Assembly (NCBI GenBank): GCA_964023205.1
Contig: OZ026839.1
Span: 19,250,386-19,314,385 of the forward strand
Reading direction: 5' to 3'
DNA: 64,000 nt
DNA from: Lutraria lutraria
Lineage: Eukaryota > Mollusca > Bivalvia > Venerida > Mactridae
The translations under genes and the position numbers were made by a program. The notes beneath the pieces are model-generated. The model saw only the letters and a program-made list of their open reading frames with translations, was not told where the DNA came from and ran no database searches. Positions 1 to 12,518 of the stretch are shown here, in pieces (within the stretch, counting starts at the first letter, position 1; every line of letters starts with the position of its first letter).

Positions 1-613
1 AAAATTTAAGTGGCTAACATGCTTTTTTGAGAGAGTTGGCCTTGCTGAACATTCATTCCAAATTTGGTGCTTGTATCATAAAGTGAAAGATTTTTCCAGT
101 TATCGGCCCCACTACAAGATGGCCCTATATCGCTCACATGACAATCATTGTTTACTCATTGAACATTGTTTTGAACCTGTGACTGAGTTTTTGACCCCAG
201 GTGACCCATGTTAGAACTTGTCCTACATATAAATAAGACACACATTCTGACATGGTTAGGTGAAGATCCAATAACTAGAAGCCCAAGGGCAACATGTCGA
301 GCCCCTGTTTAGCCAGCTTGTGATCTTGACCTTTGAACTACAAGTATGGGTGATATTCATGACACATCATTTCATTGAAGTAAACTTTTATACCAATTTA
401 TTTCAAAATCCTTGAATGCAAACAGAAGTTACAGCCCAGACAAGGAAAATATATTTTACCGAATGTGTAATCTTGACCTTTGACCTATGAAAATCTGGGT
501 GTTGCCCAAGACACATGGTCTCATTGTATTATAGCAAGTCATTTTCAAATAATTCAATGCATAAGGGAGACAGCCCTGACAAGGTGTATTTATAATGATT
601 ATTTTTTATGTTT

Positions 614-1261
614 GACCTCTAAGTGTGACCTTGACCTTTGAACTAGTGACCTGGATCTTACGCACTGCACACTGTCTCGTGGTGTTTAACAATTATGCCA
701 AGTTATTTTAAAAAGTTTCCATGCATAAGGGAGATACAGCCCGGACAAGGTGTATAATGCTCATTTTTGATGTTTGACCTCTAAGTGTGACCTTGACCTT
801 TAAGCAAGAGACCTGAATCTCGCGCACTGCACACCGTCTCATGATGTTTAACAATTATGCCAAGTTATCTTAAAAAGTTTCTATGCATAAGGGAGATACA
901 GCCCGGACAATGTCTATAATGCTCATTTTTGACGTTTGACCTCTAAGTGTGAACTTGACCTTTAAGCTAGAGACCTGGATTTTGCGCACTGCACACCGTC
1001 TCATGGTGTTTAACAATTATGCCAAGTTATCTTTAAAAGTTTCTATGAATAAGGGAGATACAGCCCGGACAAGGTCTATAATGCTCATTTTTGACGTTTG
1101 ACCTCTAAGTGTGACCTTGACCTTTGAGCTAGAGACCCGGATCTTGCGCACTGCACACCGTCTCATGGTGTTTAGCAATAATGCCAAGTTATCTGAAAAA
1201 GTTTCTATGAATAAGGAAGATACAGCCCGGACAAGGATCCGGACGGACGGACAGACGGACG
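614..1261 (+). repeat. 162-bp tandem core repeat, four copies
   Basis: The phrase GACCTCTAAGTGTGA starts at 614, 776, 938 and 1100, exactly 162 bp apart. Each unit runs through a TGCGCACTGCACAC segment, a TTTAACAATTATGCC segment (TTTAGCAATAATGCC in the last unit) and ACAGCCCGGACAAGG. The fixed spacing with point differences only suggests recent expansion or homogenisation. Reading frames overlapping it on both strands are artefacts. Confidence 0.92.
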
Positions 1262-1310
1262 GACGGACGGACACTCACTCACTCACTCACTCACTCACTA
1301 ACTAACTAAC
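1237..1310 (+). repeat. Compound microsatellite (GGAC)n(CACT)n(AACT)n
   Basis: Tetranucleotide runs follow the last 162-bp unit directly: GGAC with one CAGA variant, then CACT, then a short CTAA run. In pearl-type elements the microsatellite sits in this position, between the tandem core and the right end. Confidence 0.9.
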
Positions 1311-2206
1311 GTACAGACACGCAACCGCCATTGTGGCGACTATGTCGAGCTCACCGCAGGCGGGCTCGACAAAAACCATGACAAGGTTTTCTAAAGATTT
1401 GACCTCGTGACCTAGTTTTTGACCCTAGATGAGCCAAATTTGAACTTATCCTTAATATCATTGAGAGGAACAATCAGACAAGGATTGGCCAAGATCTAAT
1501 AAAAAGCATGCAATTCAGAGCTTTTATAAGATTTTTACCTAAGATTTGACCTGGTGACCCAGTTTTTGAACCCAGCTGACAGATATTCAACCTTGACCCA
1601 CATATAATTGAGGCAAACATTTTGACAAGGTTTGGTGAATATCTAATCAAAACTGTGACATCTACAGTGTTAACATGGTTTTTCATAAGATTTGACCTAG
1701 CGACCTAGTTTTTGACCCAAGATGACCCATTTTCGAACTCGTCCAAGATATTATAAAGACAAACATTCTGACAATGTTTCATGATCATCCAATCAAAACA
1801 GTGACTTCTAGAGTGTTCACAAGGTTTTCCAGCAATTTGCCATAGTGACCTAGTTTTTGACCAGAAATGACCCATTATCAAACTTGACCTATGTATTATT
1901 GAAATAAACATTCTGACAAAGTTTCATGACGATCCAATCAAAACAGTTATTTCTAAAGTGTTCACAAGGTTTTCCCTTATTTGGCTCTGGTGACCTAGTT
2001 TTTCAGCCAAAATGGCCCAATATCGAACTCGTCCGAGATTTTGTCAATATTAACGTTCTGACCCAGTTTTTTTAAAATTGAGCTAAAAATGTGGCCCCTA
2101 GTGTGTTCACAACAAAAAGTTTGACGATGCACGCACGAAGCCGGACGCCAGACGGAGACTGACCCTAAAAGCTCACCCTGTCACTTTGTGACATGTGAGC
2201 TAAAAA

Positions 2207-2857
2207 GTAGTAGAGATGAAATATGAGTTTCATGCAGCTCAAATCACAGATTTAGTCGTATTGTATCAATAAACATAATTATTTGGGCTGTCCCGATACA
2301 GATCTCAGCCAATATGATACGTATTGCGATACGGTACTAGAGATATGCGATATCTACGGTATGATATAAAAGTACATAAAAGTAATGGAAAACCTTACAT
2401 AACATTATGTGTAGTTTGGAACTCTGCACACTTATTTGGTGCTAGAAAGTCCTAATTAACTGTGAAAAAAGTTGTAAAACTAAAATTGTCTGGTACTAAT
2501 TTAATTGATTTCGAGAAAATTAAATAAGTATGTGAAATACTAAAACAGAAGCAAGTTATTAATCTCTATCCAATAAATAACCTTATATCAATTCAAATTA
2601 TCAGTCACAATTCTAGTCACAATATTAATAATACTATTAATATTGTAAGTTTTATGATTATTGATTAACAATTCTAAATTAATAATAAACTCTTGAAACC
2701 TTCAACTGGGATATTATGATAATGAGACATACATGATTGTATGTGTTCTAAGGTTGCAAGTCCCACCTCTATACTTGACATCGCGGTGAAATTTCTTACA
2801 GATAGCTACGTGCTTCTTTGTTTCATCAATTGGCAAACCAAAATGCTGCCATATTTT
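2207..2857. other. AT-rich spacer, nothing recognised
   Basis: No supported coding sequence. A run of related words around 2295-2365 (CGATACAG, GATACGTATTGCGATACGG, GATATGCGATATC) looks like a degenerate dispersed repeat, but I cannot name it. Confidence 0.4.
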
Positions 2858-2972
2858 TAGCTCACATGAGCGCTTGTGCTCAGGGTGAGCTTTTGTGATC
2901 ATTCTTCGTCGGGTGTTATGCGTTGTGTGTTGTCAAACTTTAACCTTGTGAACACACTTGGGACCACATTAT
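2858..2972 (-). mobile_element. Terminal fragment of a family A-like element
   Basis: The fragment begins with a hairpin (TAGCTCACATGAGCGC...GCTCAGGGTGAGC) and continues with the tail seen at 38650-38745 (TCAAACTTTAACCTTGTGAACACAC, with slight differences). It breaks off where family B sequence of the opposite orientation starts. It is a truncated end only. Confidence 0.6.
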
Positions 2973-5787
2973 TAGATGAAGCTACATCTGAAATATCTAA
3001 GCTCTAGGTATTGTGGTTTGTGACAAGAAGACTCTTTAAATTTTCATAAATAAGCCCATGTAAAATCAAGTAAAACCTGGGGCGGAGCCAATTTTCACCC
3101 CAGGGCCACAACTTCAACAGTCTTGGTAGACGGTGCTACACACCAAATATCTAAAGTATAGGCAGTGTAGTTTCTGATAAGAAGATTTTTTTAATTTTCC
3201 TATATAAGCCTATATAAAATAAAGTAAACCCCAGGGCGGGGCAAATTTTTACCCCAGGGTCATAATTTGAACAAACTTGGTAGAGGTCCACTAGAAAATG
3301 CTACATACAAAATATCTAGGCTCTAGGCCTTGCAGTTTCGGAGATTCTTTTAAATTTTCCTGTATAAGTCTTATAATATGAAATAGAGTAAACCCCAGGG
3401 TTCGGGTAGAGGTCCACTAGACGATGCTACACACCAAATATCTAAGCTCTATGCATTGTAGTTACTGACAAGAAGATTTTTTTAAATTTTCCTATATTAG
3501 TCTATGTAAAATCAAGTATCCCCTGGGGCAGGGCCAATTTGACCCCAGGGCCATAATTTGAACAAATTTGGTAGAGGTCCACCAGACAATGCTTCACACA
3601 AAATATCATAGCTTAAGGACTTGAGGTTTCTGATAGGTAGATTTTTAAAATCTTCCTAAATGAGCCTATATAAAATCAAGTTAACCTCCCCCCAGGGCGG
3701 GAGCCAATTTTGACCCCAGGGTCATATATTGAACAAACTTGGTAGAGGCCTACGAGATAATATTACACACCAAATATCTTTGCTCTAGACATTGTAGTTT
3801 CTGACGAGAAGATTTTTTAAAATTTTCCTATATAAGGCCACACCAATTTAATAACTTGTTCATCGGATTTTTTTTCTGAAAAGAGCAAGCGAGCGAGCGA
3901 AATATTTTTATTAATATTATTTTTTACTTTTCCAATTTGACCGAGCGAGCGAAAAAATAATTTTAATATTTTTTTTATTTTCCTTCTTTCAAAACAAGCG
4001 AAAAAAATCTAAAAAGCTTTTCTATTTCAAACAAGCATGTGATCAAGCAAATAAAGAATCTGTATTTTTATTAGTTTCAATAATCCTTAGGTTCACCAGT
4101 GAAAACACTTTTAATGTCTTTATTCTATTCTTTTTTATATGAAAATTGATAAATCACCCATAAAGAAACACACAAAAATAGATTAAACTTACAGAACAAT
4201 ACCATGTATACCATATTCTTGTTACAATTAATAAGATAAAATGACATAATATTGTATACTGGATCTATCACTGGAATGACACTGTACACAACTTGGACAC
4301 AATATATAACTGTTTAATTTTGGAGACATGTTTTAAAAGAACCTATATAAACTAGAACCATGAGTGAAGGATAGACCCACACCAAACATTCTAAGATATC
4401 TTCAGTATACTGGTATACTTAAATCGATAGAAATAACAATAATCTGTGTGAATGTGCCATAAAATTCTGTGTCAAAAGTCAATTTTTTTATATTGAACTT
4501 AAAATTTTACTTTGCGTGTTGATATGACTACTGATAACCGATGTCAACGTACTTTAGCCACTGTGTACAACTACCGTCTGAACAGTGCTATTCTAAATCG
4601 TTCTTTACAATGGGTACCGTGGGCTAACGAAAGTTGGTTTAAGTTTAACTTGTCAACGTTTCGGTGACGTGTCATGTAAACTCAGATTATTTGATAAGCG
4701 AATTTTCGAGAATAGGCGATTTTTACCATGACACCGACAGTTATTCACCATTGCACCAGTTTCGTTTTCCAAACGGGTTTTAAGGTGTGATTTTTCCACA
4801 CACAACAAATTAAATATTCAGTTTTTGAAGGCTGGGCAAAATCGAAAGAGTCTCGCCGTCACAAACAGTTGGACTAGGTCACGAGCGCTACCATCTTGGG
4901 AACTAACGTCACCCGTATTCCTATTCCTCGCTACTTATATTTTCTATGGTCTTATCTACGATAATCGACGTGTTTCTGATTGTCTATGATATCGAGTGCA
5001 ATTAACATTCTTCTTAGGTTTCAACATTCGGAATTACCGAATAAATTCATTTAAAAAAACAGCTACGATATTATACTATCTCGGTGACGTAAAGAGAGCC
5101 GCATATATAATGGAGCAACACCGCAGAATACAATTTTGTAGTGATAAAATCCGGGACACCGTACCGTTCCGGATTTTTTTAAAGATGTCGGCATGAGCAA
5201 GCGGTCGGAAGCAAAAAACAAAAAATAATATTATTTTTCTAATTTTGATAAAAAGCGAGCGGCAAATCCGATGAACAAGTTATCAAATTGGTGTGGCCTA
5301 AGCCTTTATAAAATCAAGTTATCCCCAGGGCCAAGTCAATTTTCACCCCTGGGCCATAATTTGAACAAACTTTGTAGAGGTTGACTAGACAATGCTACAC
5401 ACCAAATATCTAAGCTCTAGACCTTGTGGTTTCAGACAAGAATATTGTTTTAATTTTCCTATATAAGCCTATATAAATCAAGTGACCCCCAGGGCAGGGC
5501 CAATTTTGACTCTAGAGCAATAATTTGAACAAACTTAGTAGAGGTCCACTACAAAATGCTACACACCAAGTATCTCAGCTCTAGGTACTGTAGTTTCTCA
5601 CAAGAAGACATTTAAAATTTCCCTATTAAAGTCTATGTAAAATTAAATTACCCCCAGGGCGGAGCCAATTTTGACCCCAGGGTCATGATTTGAACAAACT
5701 CGGCAGAGGTCTACTAGAGAATGCTACACACGAAACATCTAAGCTCTAGGTCTTCAGTGCCCATTCACTTCGTGCTCTGGTGAGCTA
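2973..5787 (+). mobile_element. Family B Helentron-like element, copy B1, split by a MITE
   Basis: The body consists of about 165-bp units carrying CCCCAGGGC, AATTTGAACAAACTTGGTAGAGG and ACACACCAAATATCTAAGCTCTAGG. The right end has the family B hairpin GTGCTCTGGTGAGC followed by TAAAAA. The ACAAGAGGGCC end is missing, replaced at the left by a family A fragment. A 1.46-kb Harbinger-type element interrupts it at 3836-5298, and the repeat phase resumes on the far side. Non-coding. Confidence 0.75.
3836..5298. mobile_element. PIF/Harbinger-type non-autonomous element with TAA target duplication
   Basis: Inverted ends start GGCCACACCAATTT and continue with AATAACTTGTTCATCGG on the left, matched on the right by the complement with one or two differences (about 34 bp). 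TAA lies outside both ends (3833-3835 and 5299-5301). In other family B copies the uninterrupted text reads CCTATATAAGCC, so the element is a clean insertion with a 3-bp duplication. A 3-bp T-A target duplication with GG-initial termini is the Harbinger pattern. The interior has GAGCGAGC-rich stretches and no transposase frame. Confidence 0.82.
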
Positions 5788-6238
5788 AAAATAACTCCTA
5801 AATTTCAAATGTTAGAGTGGACAGACGGATATCGATAAACACTGTAGTCCCCTCCGGTATGCCAGACTAATAGTGAAACTTATCAGTTTCTACAAAAGTT
5901 TATTGATTGATATGGCTTGAGTTAATTTATGCATACTTCTCAACAACTTCCGTAATGGAGAAATTTTTTAAAGTCCACACAAGTGTAAGATCATTTGATG
6001 ACACTGGTTGTGATTTCAATGACGTGTATACAGACATCTGAAAGTAAAAATTTATATGTTATTCATGAAGTAAAGGTAAGTAAGTAAGTTTTATTTGTGT
6101 ATACATACTGTTCAGTTAGGATAATGTGATGGTGACGTTTCATTTTAAGTGTACACAAAATTTACAACCACGGTCTGAAAAGGTAAAATGGTTTTATAAG
6201 AAACGAATATAGTATTATAGTTTAGCATTGAAATTGTA
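5788..6238. other. AT-rich spacer, no feature seen
   Basis: No open frame or known repeat is supported here. Words around 6109-6140 resemble the complement of 8440-8470, which suggests an old inverted repeat flanking A2, but the match is weak. Confidence 0.3.
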
Positions 6239-6323
6239 GATGTCTTGTTAGCGCAGTTGGTAAAGCCTTTAGAATTGCTTTTGAGCGAAATTTTTATCGC
6301 GAGTTTGAATCTCACCGGATGTC
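6239..6323 (+). repeat. tRNA-like segment (SINE head or tRNA pseudogene)
   Basis: An A-box-like stretch TTAGCGCAGTTGGTAAAGC and a B-box-like stretch GAGTTTGAATCTC have tRNA-like spacing. The flanking bases do not pair into an acceptor stem (both ends read GATGTC), so this is not an intact tRNA gene. It is more likely a SINE head or a tRNA pseudogene. Confidence 0.45.
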
Positions 6324-6615
6324 ACTTTTTTGTTTTCTTTTTTAACTTCACCTCAGATGCAAATGAATTGTCATACATAGGTAGGTTTGTTATAATATAT
6401 TAGTAGTAAAGAAAAAGAATGCATTATTGTCCCGTGTGATGCGAAGTGCACAAGTATTTCTTGCCAACTTGTCTGAAGGCCAACTAGCTAAATATGGCTG
6501 AAAATAGATCGACTTTTAATAGCAAGCCAATCGTAATTACCAGACTTACGACAAAATGTCTAAGACTATTCTTCATCGTGTTCATTACATGAAAAAAGAT
6601 ATTCAAACTAGATAT

Positions 6616-6991
6616 GTGTCCGTAGGACACGGATGCCCCCGCCATTTCACACTGGACACAGAAATGAGTGTTGTGTGGCAAATATGTGAATACAACATAG
6701 AGCAGGTTGCTTGGGAATGCTGCCCATAGTGGGAGGTAAAGATCACCTAAGGGTGGTAAACGACTACATGTACATTCACTATTTCAATGTAAGGAATGAA
6801 CGTAAATATATAAGTGTCCACTGTGACCTTGAACTTTGAGTAAGCGACACAGTTTTGGGGCATGACACGTCGTCTTAATATGATGAACATTTGTGCCAAT
6901 TTATTTTAAAATGTCATCATGAATGACAAAGTTATAAGCCGGAAACGAACATATACATATAATGCTTTAAGTGTCCACGGCGGGGGCATAA
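6616..6991 (+). mobile_element. Short Helentron-like element with GTGTCC hairpin
   Basis: It starts with the hairpin GTGTCCGTAGGACAC followed by GGATGCCCCCGCC, and ends GTGTCCACGGCGGGGGCATA. The middle holds a single core unit with the phrase GTCCACTGTGACCTTGAACTTTGAG. The plan resembles family F at 18471-19362, including the GGGGGCATA end, but with one core unit instead of four. The boundaries are approximate. Confidence 0.5.
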
Positions 6992-7064
6992 AAAGATATA
7001 CCGAACGATAAAAATGATGATAATAATATAAACACTAGATCTAGTATAATACTTACAAAATAAA

Positions 7065-8189
7065 ACAAGAGGGCCAAGATGGCCCTATATCGCTCACATG
7101 ACAATCACTGTTCACTCATTAAAACATTGTTTTGAACCGGTGACCTAGTTTTTGACCCCAGACGACCTATGTTCGAATTTGTCTTACATATCATTAAGAC
7201 AAACAGTCTGACTAGGTTTGGTGAAGATACGATCAAAATTTGACATCTACAGTGTTAGTAAGGTTTTCCTAAGATTTGACCTTGTGTCCTGGTTTTTGAC
7301 CCTAGGTGACCCATATTTGAACTTGTCCTTAATATCATTAAGACAAACGATCTGACAAGGTTTAGCCAAGATCCAATCAAAACCATGACATTTAGAGCTT
7401 TTACAAGATTTTTACCTAAGATTTGACCTTGTGACCCAGTTTTTGAACCCGGCTGACCCATGTTCATCCTTGACCCACATATCATTGAGGCAAACATTTT
7501 GACAAGGTTTGGTGAAGATCCAATTAAAACTGTGACATCTACAGTGTTAACGAAGTTTTCCTAAGATTTGACCTGGTGACTTAGTTATTGACCCCAGATG
7601 ACCCATATTTATACTTGACCGTTATATCATTAAAACAAACGATTTGACTAAGTTTGGTGAAGATCCAATAATAACTGTGAAATCTACAGTGTTAACATGG
7701 TTTTTCATAAGATTTGACCTAGCGACCCAAGATGACCCATGTTCGAACAAGGTTTCATGATCATCCAATCAAAACAGTGACTTCTAGAGTGTTCACAAGG
7801 TTTTCCAGCAATTTGCCCTAGTGACCTAATTTTACTACAGAAATGACCCATAATCAAACTTGACCTACATATTATTAAAATAAACATTCTGACAAAGTTT
7901 CATGAAGATAAAGTCAAAACAGTGATTTCTAAAGTGTTCACAAGGTTTTCCCTTATTTGGCCCTGGTGACCTAGTTTTTGACCCCAAATGGCCCAATATC
8001 GAACTCGTCCGAGATTTTGTTGATATTAACGTTCTGACCCAGTTTTGCTAAAATTGAGCCAAAAATGTGGCCCCTAGTGTGGTCACAACAAAAAGTTTGA
8101 CGACGCACGACTCACACCGCACGACGCCGGACGCCAGACAGAGAGTGATCCTAATAGCTCACTTTGTCACTTTGTGACATGTGAGCTAA
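7065..8189 (+). mobile_element. Family A Helentron-like element, full copy A2
   Basis: This is a near-complete family A copy. The left end is ACAAGAGGGCCA...TGGCCCT, a GC-rich hairpin, followed by ATATCGCTCACATGAC. Seven degenerate units of about 145 bp carry GACCTAGTTTTTGACC. A CGACGC-rich segment precedes the right hairpin (GCTCACTTTGTCAC...GTGACATGTGAGC), which is followed by TAAAAA. A4 (45139-46294) is a close copy on the other strand. The flanks read A on both sides, as expected for insertion between two As (T and T on the other strand). No coding capacity. Confidence 0.85.
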
Positions 8190-9834
8190 AAACACGACAA
8201 AATTTACGAACTTTTTTTAAAAAATATTTTGAAATAGAAAATAATTTGGCGAAAAGGTACTATCACGATCTCACACTGATATTTTTTCAACAAATGTATC
8301 AACAGACGAATCGTTACCAACTGTGCTACGCCGTCAGTTGATGTACTTATCGAAATTTGTAAATCATATACGATATAGTCAGCTTACATGTCTACTGATA
8401 ATTTGAAAACGGTTTTACACCGTAAAAGTGGACTCGACCACTGCGTCACTCTACAATTATCCTAACTGAGCAGAACAATTTCATATATACAATATGTAAC
8501 AGGAATGTAATTTAAAGTGACAGCATGCTTTCATCTTATTTCCTGAATAGAGGTCCAGTTTAGAGTGAAATATTGAATAACTGGAGTGGTAATTTTTATT
8601 AACAGTTATTATGTGTTCCACTTGGAATATTCCTACCATTGTATTTTGTAATTAAGGACGTTCGCCACAGTTTCGCAATTTTTTTCCACATAATAGATTT
8701 TGTTCAAACTTTGTGTATCAGAAGAACATATTATTGCATGCTCAAAAATGAAATAAAAAATATGGGTTACCATGTTCCTTTTCATTTTATTTTAACTTAA
8801 ATAAGGCATATAAATTCACTTTTTTAAAAGTTTTTTATAAATTCATACACTTCAAATTTTCTTGTAAAAAATTGAAACTGAAGTTTTGAAATTAGAAAAT
8901 ATGCATAATTTATATTGGAATTAATGCATGTATTAAAAAATTAGGTAATTTTCAGTTAAAAATGGATAACTTATTATTTTTTTATCTTTTGATAAATTTC
9001 AGGTTGGCTTTTTCCCATATTTTTGCCATTTAGTGTGATACATTTCGATAGTCAGATAGTCAGATATATTCTCCATTCAAAATGAGAAAAAAAATCACAG
9101 GTCACCATATTAGTTTTGGAATTATCCTGACTCTTATCATGGGGGGGGGGGGGCAATTATGATAAACAATAATATTCATGTATATCTATATATACATTAT
9201 CACTTTTATAAACTCCAATGTTGGTACAATCTTAAAAACAGAAAATTAGTTGAGTATTTCATCAATTAAAACAAAAAGATTTCAAAAACAACAATATAAA
9301 ATTGTACAAAAAAACAATTAACTATGTATGTGCACCTTTCCCATTAATACATGCTTTATACACATTTTCCGCCATTTAACGTAACGTCAAATGTTACATG
9401 ACGTCACGCCCATTGTTTAGTCGTGAAAATTGATAGTAAATTATTACCAGTGAAAATAAACTGCCACAAACATCTTTAAATACAAAATGTACTTTTAGGT
9501 AAGTATGCAACAAACCTGTAAATCTTTTTGCTTGCTAATGTATGGTTTAATACATCTAGGAGAATTGCCCGTCTCTGTGCATGATGTTGGAAAAAATATA
9601 AGGCCAATTGTGTACATGGAGTATGCCATATAGGCTATAAATAGGGAGGATATAATGGCTGTGAATGAAGGCTTCATTCTTCAAAATTAGGCCTTTGTTT
9701 CTGAAATAAAAAGGTAATCATTCACAGACAAAAGCTTAATAAATATATTGAGTACCCAATTATATAGTGTGTCTCATAAAATACAATGACACTTTTTACT
9801 TGAAAGAGGGGGTAAAAAAGTATGAAATAATGTA
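8190..9834. other. Low-complexity intergenic stretch
   Basis: No supported gene. Visible items are a 13-base G run at 9141-9153, an AT-rich stretch from about 8660 that opens with TTAAGGACGTTCGCCAC (a possible transposon terminus with no partner found), and a perfect TGACGTCA palindrome at 9399-9406. The palindrome equals the cAMP-response element consensus, but nothing nearby suggests a promoter. The minus-strand frame at 9495-9677 has no recognisable family. Confidence 0.4.
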
Positions 9835-10328
9835 ACAAACTAAAATATAGCAAATTTTCTAAGTCAAGGGCCTATAACTCTTGAAGTCCTAGTCCGATTT
9901 CGCCATAATTGATTTTAGGTCATACGCATTCACTGAAATTATTATCAGGATTGGTGAAGAAATAAAGGCACTAGAGTGTAAACAAACTCAAATATAGCAA
10001 ATCTTCAAAGTCATCTTCCGCCCATCATCAAACTTGACCAACCTCATTTGGTCATAAACATTTACTGAAAATATTATTAGGATTTGTGAATAAATGAAGG
10101 CGCTAGAGTGTAAACAAGCTAACTACAGTAAATTTTCTAAGTCAAGGGCACATAACTCTTGAAGTCCTAGTCCGATTTTGCCCATACTTGAACTTAGCCG
10201 AGACATTGTGGCCATATACATTGTGACCAAGTTTGGATGCTAGAATGTAAACAAACTAATTGTGGACGGACAAAGGACGACGGACATTCATCAATCCTAA
10301 AGCTCACCTGACCAATCAGGTGAGCTAA
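9835..10328 (+). mobile_element. Family D Helentron-like element, 5'-truncated copy D3
   Basis: The units carry AAATTTTCTAAGTCAAGGGC, CATAACTCTTGAAGTCC and CTAGAGTGTAAACAA. The right end is the family D hairpin AGCTCACCTGA...TCAGGTGAGCT followed by AA. The ACAAGAGGGCC end is absent. The full form is at 23005-23875. Confidence 0.75.
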
Positions 10329-11183
10329 TCAAAGTACTGAGAGTACTGTCAGGAACGAAGTTTAATCCACCCTTAAACAAGAGGGCCATGATGGCCCTGT
10401 AAATGCTCACCAGGAAAGAAGGTCAGTTGGAGACGAACAATGTTAAAATTTTTCTACACGAGTCAAGTAAAATCAAGTGACCCTAAGGTCAGGGCCAATT
10501 TTGACCATTGGGCAATAATATGAACAAATTTGGAAGAGGTCTACTAGACAATACTACATACAAAATATCTTAGCTCTAGGCCTTGTGGTTTTGGTGAAGA
10601 AGATTTTTTTAATTTTCCTATAATTTATAAGCCTAAATAAATCAAGCGTGCCCTGGGACGGGGCCAATTTTGACCCTAGGGAATAATTTGAACAAACTTA
10701 GTAGAGGTCCACTAGACAATGCTACATACCAAATATCTTAGCTTAGCCTTGTGGTTTTGGAGAAGAAGATTTTTCAAATTTTCCTATATAAAATAGAATA
10801 AACCCGGGGCATAGCCAATTTTGACCCCCAGGTCCATAATTTTAACATACTTAGTAGTGGTCCACTAGACAATGCCACATACAATTTTTTTTAAAATATC
10901 TAAGCTCTAGGCCTCGCGGTTTCCGAGAAGAAGATTTTTTAAATTTTCCTATATAAGTCTATATAAATCAAGTGACCCCTGGGGCGGGGCCAAATTTGAC
11001 CCTCTTAATTTTCATATATGAGCATTCATAAAACAGAGTAAACCCCGGGGCATGGCCAATTTTTAGCCCAGGGCAATAATTTGAAGAAAGGTGGTAGAGG
11101 TCCACTAGACAATGCTACACATCAAATATCTAAGCTCTATGCATTGTAGTTTCTGAGACGAAGAATTTTTTAATTTTCCTATA

Positions 11184-12112
11184 CAGTAAAACCCCGATTA
11201 TTCGAATGTCTTTGGGCCCTGAAAAATCATTTGGATAATCCATGGTTTCGAATAATCCATATCGGTATGATATACTGGTTGGAAACGATAAATTCCGTAC
11301 TGTCCGTATATTGCAAGGGAGTTAACTCTCGTATGCAAACATGACTAATAAGATTAAAATAAAACGTATAACAAACACTTATTATTTATCCCTGTTTTAT
11401 GAATGTATATGAGTTAACAAATGAAACAATAACTCTTGTTAAATAAATACCCGGGAATTAATGGATTATGCAGAACTCAATCCGACAAAGCAATATGTCA
11501 TTCTCACTTCACTTACTAACGATCGACTAGGCATCGCTATCGTCACATTCTAAACCAATTAAAGAATCGAAGAGGTAATGTTTTTATGTTTGGTACATTT
11601 TTTCACTAAATCATCATATTCTAGTGAGTTTTGTTTAATGTGTTCGAATCAGTTTTTAAATTTTAAATGACGCTGAAATGCAAATAATTTCATACAGATC
11701 ACCAGGTATGTACGCGTATTAATTAACTTATTATACCCGAGATCACAGTGAAATATTCATCGCTATTAGTATATAATCGTAACAAACAACATGATCAACT
11801 TAACGCTAATTAAACTGTTGACACGCTTCATGTATGAATTGATGTTACACATTGTTTGTCACACGACATTTGATTCTCAATCCACCATTGTTATCAATTG
11901 ATATTCGAATAATAAGTGTGAAAATACACGCATTCGTAACTTTAGGGACCAAATAATGTATTCGGATTACACCAGGTGTTCGTAAAATCTGATTCGTATA
12001 ACCTGGGTTCGTTGTAGTTGAAATATATAGAGACGTAATCGGGACCATAGATTTTATTCGGATAATACCGGGTATTCGGATAATCGGTGTTCGGATAATT
12101 GAGGTTTTACTG
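11184..12112. mobile_element. Pogo/Tigger-type MITE with TA target duplication
   Basis: The ends are CAGTAAAACCCCGATTATTC on the left and the complement of CAGTAAAACCTCAATTATCC on the right, each flanked by TA (11182-11183 and 12113-12114). Subterminal words such as TTCGGATAAT are repeated near the right end, and related words (TTTGGATAATCC) lie near the left. CAGT-initial termini plus a TA duplication fit the pogo branch of Tc1/mariner. The uninterrupted family B text CCTATATAAG is recovered when the element is removed. A diverged interior fragment of the same family lies at 30483-31017. No transposase frame remains. Confidence 0.85.
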
Positions 12113-12452
12113 TATAAGTCTATGTAAAATCAAGTTATCCCTGGGACGGAGCCCATTTTGGCCCCAGGGCCATTATAATTAAATTTGAACAAACTTTGTA
12201 GAGTTCAATTAGACAATGCTACACACCAAATATCTAAGCTCTATGCATTGTCATTTCTGGAAAAAAAAAAAAATTATATTTGCCTATAATTATAATCTAT
12301 GCAAAATCAAGTTACCCCTGTGGCAGTGCCAGTTTTGACCCCAGGGTCATAATTTGAACAAACTTGATAGAGATCTATTAGACAATGCTACACACCAAAT
12401 ATCTAAGCTCTAGGCCCCATGGTTTCTGACAAGATTTTTAATTTTCCCTATT

Positions 12453-12518
12453 GGTTGCCATGGCAACCAGAGATTTTAATGGCAACCAGAGATTTTAATG
12501 GCAACCAGAGATTTTAAT
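12453..12518 (+). repeat. X-box-like palindrome followed by three 19-bp repeats
   Basis: GGTTGCCATGGCAACC at 12453-12468 is a perfect 16-bp palindrome matching the RFX-type X-box. It runs into three identical 19-bp units (GGCAACCAGAGATTTTAAT) at 12462-12480, 12481-12499 and 12500-12518. The expansion duplicated half of the palindrome. Copies B3, B4 and B5 carry the same palindrome or a variant, without the triplication. Confidence 0.85.

Larger units (their letters stand above)
276..1373 (+). mobile_element. Pearl-like non-autonomous element nested in A1
   Basis: The element starts near a small hairpin (GCCC AA GGGC) followed by AACATGTCGAGCCCC. It ends in a larger hairpin, GTCGAGC...GGCTCGAC at 1343-1370, followed by AAAAA. 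Between them lie a unique left part, four 162-bp tandem units and a GGAC/CACT microsatellite. This order matches the pearl elements described from oyster and ark (tandem core of 155-165 bp, then an ACRG or ACTC microsatellite). Family A sequence resumes on both sides. The exact boundaries are uncertain by a few bases. Confidence 0.72.
113..2206 (+). mobile_element. Family A Helentron-like element, copy A1, interrupted
   Basis: The left end reads ACAAGATGGCCCT, followed by CGCTCACATGACAATC. This is the family A start with about 9 bp of its hairpin lost. The right end carries the family A terminal hairpin (GCTCACCC...ACATGTGAGC) followed by TAAAAA. The body has degenerate 145-bp units built on the phrase GACCTAGTTTTTGACC. 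Copies A2 (7065-8189) and A4 (45139-46294) show the uninterrupted form. A pearl-like element at about 276-1373 splits this copy after its first unit. It is non-coding; the short frames in it are repeat artefacts. Confidence 0.75.

Noticed and set aside
614..1310. CRISPR array or coding repeats
   Set aside because: Units are 162 bp with no short repeat/spacer alternation, and the frames are by-products of the repeat.
6239..6323. Functional tRNA gene
   Set aside because: The ends do not pair into an acceptor stem; only A-box and B-box-like words are present.
9399..9406. TGACGTCA as a functional cAMP-response element
   Set aside because: An eight-base palindrome is expected by chance in this length of sequence, and no promoter or gene is next to it.
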